Below are positions 29,412 through 38,800 of a stretch of 64,000 bases of DNA, piece by piece; position 1 is the first letter of the stretch; the number at the start of each line of letters is the position of its first letter. The DNA lies in NCBI GenBank assembly GCA_009701885.1, contig WLJH01000007.1, positions 62,001-126,000 on the forward strand. Reading direction: 5' to 3'. The DNA comes from Actinomycetota bacterium (GTDB lineage Bacteria > Actinomycetota > Actinomycetes > Propionibacteriales > Nocardioidaceae). Position numbers and translations under genes: made by a program. The notes beneath the pieces are model-generated. The model saw only the letters and a list, made by a program, of their open reading frames with translations. It was not told the origin of the DNA and made no database searches.

Positions 29412-30386
29412 ATGACACTCGCCCCGGCCGTGCGGCCGCTGCTGATCTGCGCCACCGAGGTGGTCCACGCCGAGCGGCTCTCCCCGTCCTTCGTCCGGGT
29501 GCACCTGGCCGCCCCCGAGCTCGCGGACCTCGGCGTCGGCCCCCGCTCGTTCGACCAGCGGGTCAAGCTCGTCTTCCCCGACCACGTCGACGGGCCGCTG
29601 CCGGTCGTGCCCGACGGCGAGGACTGGTACGCCGCGTGGCTGGCGCTGCCGCAGCCCGAGCGCGGTCACATGCGCACCTACACCGTGCGCGACGTGGTCG
29701 GCTCGGGCGCCGACACCCGGCTGGTGGTCGACCTGGTCGTCCACGGGGTCGAGGGTCCTGCGGGCGGCGGACACGGCGAGGCCGGGCCCGGCTCCCGCTG
29801 GGCGGCCGCCGCACGCCCCGGCTCCCGCGTCGTGCTGGTCGGCCCGCGCCGCGGGATGCCGTACGGCGGGATCGAGTTCGACCCACCGGCCGGGGCCGAG
29901 CTGCTCCTGGCCGGGGACGAGACGGCCGTCCCCGCGGTGCTCGCCACCCTGGCGCAGCTGGAGCCGACCGCGCGGGGCGCGGCGTTCCTCGAGGTGCCGC
30001 TCGCGGGGGACGTGCCGTCGGCCGTGCACCCCGAGGGGGTCCGGGTGACCTGGCTGCCGCGCGAGGGGGCCGCCCACGGTGCGCCGCTCCACGCGGCCGT
30101 GCTGGAGCACCTCGGGGCCGGGTCCGCACCCGTCGTACCCGACGTGCCGGAGGGCGAGGTCGACCCCGAGCTCTGGGAGACCCCCACCCACTCCTCCTCC
30201 GGCGAGGAGCTGGAGCCGGTCGTCCACACGGTCGGCGACGACCTCGCTGACGTCTACGCCTGGATCGCCGGGGAGTCCCGGCTCGTGACCGGGCTGCGCC
30301 GGGCGCTGGTCCGCGACCTCGGGCTCGACCGCCGCCGGGTCGCCTTCATGGGCTACTGGCGCGAGGGCCGCCCCATGGGTGCCTGA
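29412..30386 (+). CDS. Siderophore-interacting protein (FAD-dependent ferric reductase)
   Basis: RLSPSFVRVHLAAPELADLG, HMRTYTVRDV, LLLAGDETAVPAVLATL, DVYAWIAGESRLVTGLRRALVRDLGLDRRRVAFMGYWREGRP. Confidence 0.95.
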   Translation: MTLAPAVRPLLICATEVVHAERLSPSFVRVHLAAPELADLGVGPRSFDQRVKLVFPDHVDGPLPVVPDGEDWYAAWLALPQPERGHMRTYTVRDVVGSGADTRLVVDLVVHGVEGPAGGGHGEAGPGSRWAAAARPGSRVVLVGPRRGMPYGGIEFDPPAGAELLLAGDETAVPAVLATLAQLEPTARGAAFLEVPLAGDVPSAVHPEGVRVTWLPREGAAHGAPLHAAVLEHLGAGSAPVVPDVPEGEVDPELWETPTHSSSGEELEPVVHTVGDDLADVYAWIAGESRLVTGLRRALVRDLGLDRRRVAFMGYWREGRPMGA

Positions 30387-30444
30387 CCCCTGCGCGACCG
30401 AGCGGGCGGTGGTGGTGACGTTCGCGCCCGGGCCGGGACCGGGA

Positions 30445-30532
30445 GGAATCCCCGGATATCAGGCTCTTCTGCCCTTTCAGGAGGGTTGCAACCCCTGACA
30501 AGTGCCAGGAAAGCCTGATATCCGGGGATTCC
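30445..30532. repeat. 88-bp concentric palindrome
   Basis: 21-bp perfect outer arms GGAATCCCCGGATATCAGGCT/AGCCTGATATCCGGGGATTCC and perfect 12-bp centre GGGTTGCAACCC, both centred at 30488.5. Confidence 0.93.
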
Positions 30533-30563
30533 GGCCGCGCCCCGCCACCCACACCCCGCCGGG

Positions 30564-30716
30564 TCAGCCGTCGAGGCGGTCGGCGACCCGGCGCAGCTGC
30601 CCGGCGAGGCGGTGGCGTTGGGGTACCCGGGGCGGACGGGGGGTGCTGCTGCGGGAGAGGCGGTCCTCGCGGCCGGCGCGGGCGCGGGTCTCGACGAGGC
30701 TGGGGTGCTCGATCAC
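30564..30716 (-). CDS. Possible 50-aa basic small protein
   Basis: (V/M)IEHPSLVETRARAGREDRLSRSSTPRPPRVPQRHRLAGQLRRVADRLDG, GTG start, same strand and directly downstream of the DUF4097 gene. Confidence 0.45.
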   Translation of the reverse strand: MIEHPSLVETRARAGREDRLSRSSTPRPPRVPQRHRLAGQLRRVADRLDG

Positions 30717-30777
30717 GGGTGGCTCCTGGGTGGCTGTCGATGCGGGTGGTCGGTGACGGTGGGGTACGCCGGCAGGC

Positions 30778-31611
30778 TCAGGCCTCGACGAGCGAGACGT
30801 TGCCGCTGACGGTGGTGGCGCGGACCTCGACGTGGTCCTGGCCCTCCGCGGGTTGGCCGGTCGAGCCGAGGGCGGAGTGGATCCGGCCGGTGAGCGAGCT
30901 GATGTCGGTCCACACCGGGGTGCCGGCGGGCACGCCGACCCGGACGTCGCCGGAGGCCGACTTGGCGGTGACCCGGCCGCGTCCGGTCGCGCCGACGACG
31001 ACGCTGCCGGAGCCGCTGGTGAATCCGACGTCGGCGCTGGTGCGGTCGACCCGGAGGTCGCCGGACCCGGACTTCACGACGACCCGGGCGTCTGCGCGGG
31101 CGACGTGCACGTCGCCGGAGCCGGTGGAGACGGCCAGCTCGTCGGTGGCCTCGTCGACGAGCACGTCGCCGGAGCCGGTGCGGATCGCGAGCTCGGCCTG
31201 GGCTCGCCCGATCCGCACGTCGCCGGACCCGCAGTCGATGGTTCCGGGCGCCGCGGTGCTCTCGATGCGTACGTCGCCGGAACCCGTCCGCAGCCGGACC
31301 GCCCCCGCGGGGCCGCTCACGGCGACGTCCGCGCTGCCCAGCTTGACCGCGACGTTGCTGCCGGCCGGCAGCTCGACACTGACGTGCAGGGGGCTGTCGA
31401 AGGCCGAGAGCAGCCCGCCGCGGGGGGCGAGCACGCTGACCTGCCCGTCCCGGTCGTGCACGTCGACGCGCTCGGCGTCACGGCCCTCGACGGTGACGGT
31501 GGCGCCCGTGGGCTCCGCGTCGGCGTCGCGGCAGGTCACGCGGACGTCGCCGCGGCCGATCTCGACGTACAACGAGGCGGGGTCGGTGGGGGTCAGCTCG
31601 TACCGGGGCAT
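30778..31611 (-). CDS. DUF4097-family beta-strand repeat protein
   Basis: About six 18-residue repeats SGDVRIESTAAPGTIDCG / SGDVRIGRAQAELAIRTG / SGDVLVDEATDELAVSTG / SGDVHVARADARVVVKSG / SGDLRVDRTSADVGFTSG. Confidence 0.88.
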   Translation of the reverse strand: MPRYELTPTDPASLYVEIGRGDVRVTCRDADAEPTGATVTVEGRDAERVDVHDRDGQVSVLAPRGGLLSAFDSPLHVSVELPAGSNVAVKLGSADVAVSGPAGAVRLRTGSGDVRIESTAAPGTIDCGSGDVRIGRAQAELAIRTGSGDVLVDEATDELAVSTGSGDVHVARADARVVVKSGSGDLRVDRTSADVGFTSGSGSVVVGATGRGRVTAKSASGDVRVGVPAGTPVWTDISSLTGRIHSALGSTGQPAEGQDHVEVRATTVSGNVSLVEA

Positions 31612-31688
31612 GGTGTCTCCTGGGTGCACGGGACCGCGGGAGCGGCCGACGGCCGTCCCGGAGCGGGTGTGGATGGGTGGGCGGGTGG

Positions 31689-32228
31689 TCAGATCCAGCC
31701 GGTCATGCGGCGCGCGCCGCGGCGGGTGGGGTCCTGGCCCCCGAGGAACGGCAGGGACGACAGGTCGACGTCGACGTGGACCGCCCCGTCACGCGTGGCG
31801 GAGCGGACGGCCTGGACCAGCCAGGTGTTGAGCGAGGTGCCGGCGCCGGCCGCGGCGTCCTCGGCCCGCTGCTTCAGCGACTCCGGGAGCCGCAGGGTGA
31901 TGCGGGCGACGGTGGCGTCGTCCTCGAGGTCCTCGGGCCGCGGAGGTGCGGGAGGCGCCGGCGGCTCGGGGGCGGGGGGTACGCCGGGTGCTGCGTCGAC
32001 CACGAAGGCCAGGTCGCGCCCGTCGAGCCGGACGTCGACGCCGCCGGCCGGCATCGACGCGGTGATCTCGGCGGCGGCCTGGGACAGCGCCTCCATCAGG
32101 GCCAGCCGGGTGGCGGGCTCCAGGGCGTACCCCAGTCGCTCGGCGGCCGCGGCGACCTCCGGGCCACCGGCCTCGGCAGCGGCCAGCAGGTCGCGGCGGA
32201 GGCTGTCGACGTACGGCGTGATGTCCAT
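31689..32228 (-). CDS. HicB/Arc-type ribbon-helix-helix protein with extra N-terminal helical domain
   Basis: C-terminal VARITLRLPESLKQRAEDAAAGAGTSLNTWLVQAVRSA RHH motif, preceded by a Pro-rich linker. Alternative GTG starts at 32234/32237. Confidence 0.75.
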   Translation of the reverse strand: MDITPYVDSLRRDLLAAAEAGGPEVAAAAERLGYALEPATRLALMEALSQAAAEITASMPAGGVDVRLDGRDLAFVVDAAPGVPPAPEPPAPPAPPRPEDLEDDATVARITLRLPESLKQRAEDAAAGAGTSLNTWLVQAVRSATRDGAVHVDVDLSSLPFLGGQDPTRRGARRMTGWI

Positions 32229-32239
32229 GCGCACCACAC

Positions 32240-32290
32240 TGACATCACTCTGACGTCACGTCAAGCAGAAATGATGTCACGGTGACGTCA
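32240..32290. promoter_or_regulatory. Array of four TGAYRTCA palindromes (candidate RHH operator)
   Basis: TGACATCA 32240, TGACGTCA 32251, TGATGTCA 32272, TGACGTCA 32283; spacings 11, 21, 11. Confidence 0.8.
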
Positions 32291-32431
32291 TGCGCTCTGC
32301 GGCCGCTGCCTGTCCCGCCGAACCGGCGCATCATTCCGTACACGCTGCACGGAAAGATGCGCCCGCTCGGCGTCCGACGGGTCGAGCAGGCAGACGAGTC
32401 CGAGAAACGCCTGCCGGCTCGGCAGCAGGGG

Positions 32432-34465
32432 TCAGCAGCGCTTGGACTGCCCCACGCCCGGGCACGGCAGCGAGGCCAGGGAGCGCGGCTTCCGGGTCAC
32501 GACCGGCACGGTGAGCTCCGAGGGCGTCTCCGGACCGGTGTGGATGCGCATGACCGACAGGCTCCCGAGCAGCGTCGGCAGGGTGGGGAGCAGGTGCGGC
32601 AGGTCGAAGGCCTGCACCGAGACCCGCAGCCGGTGGCCCTCGGCGATCCGGGCCGCGGTCGGGAAGACCTCGACGTCGACCGGCTCGACTCCCTCCAGCG
32701 GCTCCTGCGAGTCCGCGGTGAAGGGGTGCCAGGGCTGGACCAGCTTCCCGTCGAGGTAGCGGCTGCGACGCGGGTCGGTCTCGGCGAGCGAGAGCACCTG
32801 CCAGCCGCCGGTCAGGCGGGTCACGGTGCCGTCGGGGGCGACGTCGGAGACCGAGACCGACAGCATCCCGTCGCCGAGCCCGGTCACCGAGGTGAACAGC
32901 CGCGCGTTGATCGGCCCGCGCAGCCGCGTCGCGCGCCGCATCGGCTCGGTCTCGAACACCACGCCGGACAGGTCGTTGACCCGGTTGTCCTCGAAGCAGG
33001 GGTTGGGCAGCGGCAGCTGGCTGGAGCCGGCGTTGAGGATGCCGGCCGTCCACTGGTTCGCCGAGCGGGTGCACGCGCCCGCCACGGGGAGCGGCAGCAC
33101 GTCGGCGGAGCCGGCCTCCGGCGTACCGGTCGTGAGGCCGCCGCTGGCCAGCGCCGTGGTGGCGCTGCCGGAGAGCCTCCAGGAGCGGGCGCGCAGGTCG
33201 CGGTCGATCCACCGGTCAGCGGTGGTCCAGCGGTCGCTGCCCTGCTCGTAGTAGGTGAGGTTCGGGATGTCGCGGTGCAGCCGCGCGTCCTCGCGGCCCT
33301 GCACGTAGTGGTCGAACCACCGCAGCTGCAGCTCCTCGAGCGTGCCGTAGCCCGCGTCGCCGATCTCGGCGGCCGACGAGCCCTCGAGGTGGTCCCACGG
33401 CCCGGTGACCAGCTTGGTCGGCACCCCGTTGGCCTGCAGTGCCTCGAAGAGCAGCGGCGTCCCGCGCTGGAAGAGGTCGAACTCGCCGGAGACGAAGAAC
33501 GCCGGCACCCGCACGCGGTCGATGACGTTGATGACGGAGCGCTGCTCGTAGAACTCGCCGTCGTACGCCGGCTCCTGGGCCAGCAGGGCGGCGGGGATGA
33601 CCTGCGCGGTGAACCCGCCCAGCCCCATGAGGTGGTCGAGGTAGATGCTCAGCGCGCTCTGGGGCTCGCTCGTGCCGACGGCGGGTGGGATGAGCCCGGT
33701 GGCGGTGACGATGCCGAGCCACAGCGGGATGAAGCCGACGTCGATGGCCCCGCCGCTGGCCACGACATCGCGGTAGACGTCCGCGCCCGGCACCTGCGGG
33801 AAGATCGCCTTGAGCCCCGGCGGCTGCGCGGCCGCGGCCCACAGCTGGGAGATGCCCATGTACGACGGGCCGGTCATCGCCGTCTTCCCGTTGCTCCACG
33901 GCTGCTCGTGCGCCCACGTCATGATCTCGCCGGCGTCGGTGTTCTCGCGGGTGTCGAAGGCGTTCCACTGCCCGTTGCTCGACCCGGTCCCGCGCGCGTC
34001 GACGGTCAGCTGCGCGTAGCCGCGCTTCACGAGGTACTCCCCGTTGCTGCCCGCCAGCGGGATCGAGCCCAGCGCGGTCTTGTTGTACGCCGTGATCGTC
34101 ACGACCACGGGGAACCGCTTGTCCACCGGCCGAGGGACGCCGTCGGGGCCGAGCTCGGCGGGCAGCATCAGGTCGCCGCGCAGGATCGTCCCGTCGGACA
34201 TCTCGATCGGGATGTCGTAGCGGTAGCTGATCCCGCCGTACTGCTCCGGGCGCGGGGTCCACTCCCGCCGAGCCCGGCGCTCGGTGCTCGTGGACGCGGT
34301 CACCACGGCGGCCGCCGCGGGTGTCGTCGCGGGTGTCGTCGCGGCTCCGGTGCTCGTGCCCCCTGCGGCCACGGCCGCCGGGGTGCCGGCGAGTGCGCCG
34401 GCTGCGGTGCCGAGCGCGAGCAGCCCGACGAGCAGGCGGACAGGGCGGGACGGGCGAGCGGGCAC
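32432..34465 (-). CDS. CocE/NonD-family (X-Pro dipeptidyl-peptidase type) secreted hydrolase
   Basis: FPVVVTITAYNKTALGSIPLAGSNGEYLVKRGYAQLTVDARGTGSSNGQWNAFDTRE...TGPSYMGISQLWAAA...GPWDHLEG. Confidence 0.92.
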   Translation of the reverse strand: MPARPSRPVRLLVGLLALGTAAGALAGTPAAVAAGGTSTGAATTPATTPAAAAVVTASTSTERRARREWTPRPEQYGGISYRYDIPIEMSDGTILRGDLMLPAELGPDGVPRPVDKRFPVVVTITAYNKTALGSIPLAGSNGEYLVKRGYAQLTVDARGTGSSNGQWNAFDTRENTDAGEIMTWAHEQPWSNGKTAMTGPSYMGISQLWAAAAQPPGLKAIFPQVPGADVYRDVVASGGAIDVGFIPLWLGIVTATGLIPPAVGTSEPQSALSIYLDHLMGLGGFTAQVIPAALLAQEPAYDGEFYEQRSVINVIDRVRVPAFFVSGEFDLFQRGTPLLFEALQANGVPTKLVTGPWDHLEGSSAAEIGDAGYGTLEELQLRWFDHYVQGREDARLHRDIPNLTYYEQGSDRWTTADRWIDRDLRARSWRLSGSATTALASGGLTTGTPEAGSADVLPLPVAGACTRSANQWTAGILNAGSSQLPLPNPCFEDNRVNDLSGVVFETEPMRRATRLRGPINARLFTSVTGLGDGMLSVSVSDVAPDGTVTRLTGGWQVLSLAETDPRRSRYLDGKLVQPWHPFTADSQEPLEGVEPVDVEVFPTAARIAEGHRLRVSVQAFDLPHLLPTLPTLLGSLSVMRIHTGPETPSELTVPVVTRKPRSLASLPCPGVGQSKRC

Positions 34466-34734
34466 GGCGGACCTCCGGTGTCGACGAGCGTTCGACAGGG
34501 TAGGTCTCGTGCGTGGCGACCGTCACGGCCGTCTCAGGCGCCCCACTGCGCGTCGGTGACCAGACCGTCCCAGGACTCGGGCGGGCGGCAGGTGAGGCTG
34601 GGTCGCGGGTCGCGAACCAGCGTGACGTCCCGACCCGGCCCGCGGGTCGTCCCGGGCTACCTCTCGCGAACGGTCGTCCACACCTGCGCGACGACGGGGC
34701 CCGACCCGTGCCCGGGGCGCGCGAGGGTCGGGAG

Positions 34735-35579
34735 ATGGACGAGCTGGCGCGGGTGCTGCGGGACCAGGACGGGGTGGTGGCCCGCAGGCAGCTGCTCGCT
34801 CTGCCGGGAACCGACGCCACGGCCGTGAACCGGATGCTGCGCCGTCGCGAGCTGGTCGAGGTGCACCGCGGCGTCTACGTCGACCACACAGGTCCGCCGT
34901 CCTGGCAGCAGCTGGCGTGGGCCGCGGTGCTCTGGGCATGGCCGGCCGCGTTGGCGGGGGAGTCGGCGTGGCGCGCGTTCGAGGGGCCGGGGCGCCGCCG
35001 CCGCGACACCGGCCGGATCCACGTGGAGGTGGAGCGGGACCGCAGGCTGGTGCCGCCGCCCGGGATCGTCGTCCGCCGGCGAGCCGGTTCCGGTGACCAC
35101 GTGCTCTGGAACCTGGGACCGCCGCGCGTCCGACTCGAGGAGGCGGTCCTCGACGTCGCCCTGGCCGCTCCCGACGAGCTGGGGCTGGTCGCCGCGCTGG
35201 CGGACGCCGCCGGCTCCCGGCGTACGACGGCAGCGCGTCTGGCCGAGGCGCTGGCCGCCCGGACCCGGGTACCCCGCCGCGGGTTGCTCATGGCGGCGCT
35301 TGAGGACGTGGCGGCTGGGAGCTGCTCGGTGCTGGAGCGGGAGTACCTGCGTCGGGTCGAGCGCGCCCACGGGTTGCCGCTCGACCACACGCTGCTCGCG
35401 GACCGGGACCGCGACCTGGAGCGGGACCTGCTCGTGGCGGGCCGCGGAGGCCGGTCGGTGCGCTCGGGTACGGCCAGGTGCTGGCGAGAGCCTGCACCAC
35501 CGCGCGCGGGGTCGGTGCGGTGCTGCAGGTCGCCGGGTGGGAAGGGGCGGTCCGCAGCTGCGGGGCCTGCAGTGACTGA
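34735..35579 (+). pseudogene. Decayed AbiEi-type HTH / DUF559-like protein gene
   Basis: Intact N-terminus MDELARVLRDQDGVVARRQLLALPGTDATAVNRMLRRRELVEVHRGVYVDH. Reading shifts frame near 35462; the other frame continues LGYGQVLARACTTARGVGAVLQVAGWEGAVRSCGACSD*. Confidence 0.75.
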
Positions 35580-35662
35580 GGCGCTCTGGCCACGCGCCGC
35601 GCGCGCAGCCGCGAGGCGGGGAACGGGTCCCGCGGGAGCGATCCAGTCCGTGCGGTCGGGCT

Positions 35663-35710
35663 CTGTGTGGCGTTTCCGTTCAAGCAGGGTTGAACCGGGA
35701 CGCCACACAG
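35663..35710. terminator. 48-bp stem-loop in convergent gap
   Basis: CTGTGTGGCGT...GTTCAA gcaggg TTGAAC...ACGCCACACAG (11-bp and 6-bp perfect arms). Confidence 0.7.
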
Positions 35711-35750
35711 TCGTTCTCGCAGGCGGTCCGGGAGGGACCCGCACGAACGA

Positions 35751-35782
35751 CGGAGCCCCGGACCTCGCGGTCCGGGGCTCCG
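35751..35782 (-). terminator. Stem-loop CGGAGCCCCGGACC tcgc GGTCCGGGGCTCCG
   Basis: 14-bp perfect arms with 4-nt loop, 26 nt past the stop of the Fe-S oxidoreductase gene. Confidence 0.85.
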
Positions 35783-35807
35783 TGGCGTGCTGCTGTGCCG
35801 GTGGGAC

Positions 35808-38800
35808 TCAGATGTCGAAGAGGGACTCCACCGACTCGATCTCGACGTCCGTGCGGGGCTGGTGGGCCTCGCCGCTGGAGACCGGCTTCGCCTGCTCCGG
35901 GGCCTTCTCCTCGGCAGCCGGCTTCTCGGTGGGCTCCGCCGGGGCAGGCTCCTCCTCGGTCGCCTGCTCCTCGGCGGCTGCCTCGGCCTCGGCGGGTGCC
36001 TCAGTGGTGGCCGCCTCGTCCACGGGCTCGACCTCCGCGGCCGGCTCGGACCCCTCGGACCCAGCGTCCGTGCCGTCCTCGGCGACGTTCTCGGCCGAGA
36101 CGTCGACCGGAGCCGCGGCGCCTGCCGGGGCAGGGGTCGTGCTGGACGGAGCGGTCGCCTTCGGGGGCGCCGGGACGTTCTCCGGGGCCGCGATGTCGAA
36201 GAGCGAGCCACCCGCGTTGAGGTCCACCGCCGGAGCGGCAGGCTCCGTCTCGGCGGCCGGCTCGGCCTTCGCCTCGGTGGCCGCGGGCTCCGGTGCCTTC
36301 TCCTCCGCCGGGGCGGGGGTCTCGGCCTCGGGCTCCGGGGCCTTCTCGTCGGCAGGAGCCGGGGTCTCGGCCTGGGCCGGCTCCGCGGCCTCCTTAGCGG
36401 GGGCGGGCTCGGCCTTCGCAGCCGGAGCGGGCTCCTCGGCGACGATGTCGAAGAGGGAGCCACCGCCGGACAGGTCGACGTCCTGGGCGGGGGCCGGGTC
36501 GGCCCCGGCCGCGGGAGCCGCTGCCTTCGCCGCCGACTCGGACGGCTCCTCGGCAGCAGGCTCGGCCTTCGCCTCGACCGGAGCAGCCTCGGCCCGGGAG
36601 GCCTCCTGCGCGGGGGCCTCCTTCGCCGGGGCGGGCTCCTCGGCCTGCAGGTCGAAGAGCGACCCGCCCGAGCCGAGGTCCGAGGACGGCTCCGGGTCGG
36701 CCTGCTTCGCGGCCGGCTCGGGCTCGGCCTTCGCCTCGGACTTCTCGGTGGCCGGCTCGGCCTTGGCCTCGGCCGGCTCCTCGCCCGCGTCGGAGTCGCC
36801 GCCCAGGTCGAAGAGCGAGCCGCCCGAGGAGGGGGCCTCCTTCGGAGCAGCCTTCGCGGCCTCGGCCTCCTCGGCCGGAGCCTTGTCGGGGGAGGCGGTG
36901 GCCGAGGTCGCCGTGGTGCCCGACTCGTCGTCGAACATGGAGGAGGCGTCGTCGAAGAGCGAGGAGCCGCCGGAGGCCTTGGCCGCCGGACCGGCGTCCT
37001 GGGTCTCGGTGACGGTGTCCTCGGTGATGGTCACGTCGCCGGCCTCGGGCTCGGCCTTGGTGGCCACGTCGGTGCCACCTGAACCGCTGCCGCCGGAGCC
37101 CGACCCCTCGGAGTCGTCGCCGGAAGCCGCGGCCTTCTTGGCGGCCGGGGCCGCCGTACCCGCACCGGCTGCAGCGCCGGCGCCGGGCAGCAGCTTGGTC
37201 GCCTGCTCGCCCTTGACCGAGGCCAGCAGCATCTGCGCGACGTCGAGGATCTCGACCTCCTCGCGCGCCTCGCCCTTGGACTGCTTCATGGTCAGGCCGT
37301 CGGAGAGCATCACGCGGCAGAAGGGACAACCCACGGCGATCTGGTCGGCACCGGTGCCGACCGCCTCGTTCGTGCGGTTCATGTTGATCCGCTCGCCGTA
37401 GTTCTCCTCCATCCACATGCGCGCACCGCCGGCGCCGCAGCAGAAGGACTTCTCGCTGTGGCGCTCCATCTCGACGTACTCCGCGCCGGGCAGGACCTGG
37501 AGCAGCTCGCGCGGGGGCGAGTAGACGCCGTTGTGGCGACCGATGTAGCAGGGGTCGTGGTAGGTGATCGAGCGCTTGTGCGCGCCGGGGCCGGCCGAGA
37601 CCGGGGTCAGCTTGCCCTCGCGCACCAGCCGGTTGAGCAGCTGGGTGTGGTGCACGACCTCGAGCTCGACGCCGAACTCCTTGTACTCGTTCTTGAGCGT
37701 GTTGAAGCAGTGCGCACAGGTCGAGACGACCTTCTTGACGCGGTACTCCTTGAAGTTCTCGACGTTCTGCTGGGCCAGGCCCTGGAACACGAACTCGTTG
37801 CCGGCGCGGCGGGCCGGGTCACCGGTGCAGGTCTCGCCGTTGCCCAGGACGCCGAAGGAGACGCCGGCCATGTCGAGCAGCTCGGCCACGGCGCGGGTGG
37901 TCTTCTTGGCGCGGTCCTCGTAGGCGCCGGCGCAGCCGACCCAGAACAGCCAGTCCACCTCGTCGAGGTTCGAGATGTCCTCACCGACGACCTTGACCTC
38001 GAACGGCAGGTCCTTGGCCCAGTCCATCCGGGCCGAGGACGACATGTTCCACGGGTTGCCCTTGTTCTCCAGGCCCTTGAAGAGGCCGTTGAGCTCGGCG
38101 GGGAAGTTCGACTCGACCAGGACCTGGTGACGACGCATGTCCATGATGTGGTCGACGTGCTCGATGTCGACGGGGCACTGCTGGACGCAGGCGCCGCAGG
38201 AGGTGCAGTTCCACAGCACGTCGGGGTCGATGACCGCGGCGCCGTTGCTGGGGTTGTAGAACCACTCGCCGTCCTCGAGGCCGTCCATCCGACCGCCGGT
38301 CTCGCCGACCAGCGGCTTCTCGACCTCGGTCGCCAGGGCGGTGTCGCCGGCGAGCATCGCCTCGCGGTGCGCCTCGTCGGCCCGCAGGTAGGGGGCCTTG
38401 GCGTAGGCGTGGTCGCGCATCGCGGTGATGAGCAGCTTGGGCGACAGCGGCTTGTCGGTGTTCCACGCGGGGCACTGCGACTGGCAGCGACCGCACTCGG
38501 TGCAGGTGGAGAAGTCGAGGATGCCCTTCCAGGAGAAGTCCTCAAGGGTGCCGACGCCGAGCGTGGAGTCCTCGTCGAGGTCGTCGATGTCGTCGAGCGT
38601 GACCGGCTTGCCGTTGTTCATGAGCGGCTTCATGCCGCCCAGCGCGGTGGTGGCGCCGTCGGTGTCGCGGCCGACCGACTCACGCTTGAAGAAGATGTTG
38701 AACCAGGCGGTGAAGCGGTGCCAGGCGATGCCCATGGTCAGGTTCGAGGAGATGACCATCAGCCAGACCATCGCCAGGACGACCTTGATCATCGCGATGA

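Noticed and set aside
30930-31290. Regular ACGTCGCCGGA-containing DNA repeats about every 54 bp
   Set aside because: Not an independent DNA repeat element; explained by the 18-aa SGDVxV protein repeats of the DUF4097 gene.
36000-37200. Tail of the Fe-S oxidoreductase as a frameshift or separate gene
   Set aside because: The reading frame is continuous with strong GC3 bias and ends with the same SLFDI motif; no internal stop or alternative frame with better coding character.
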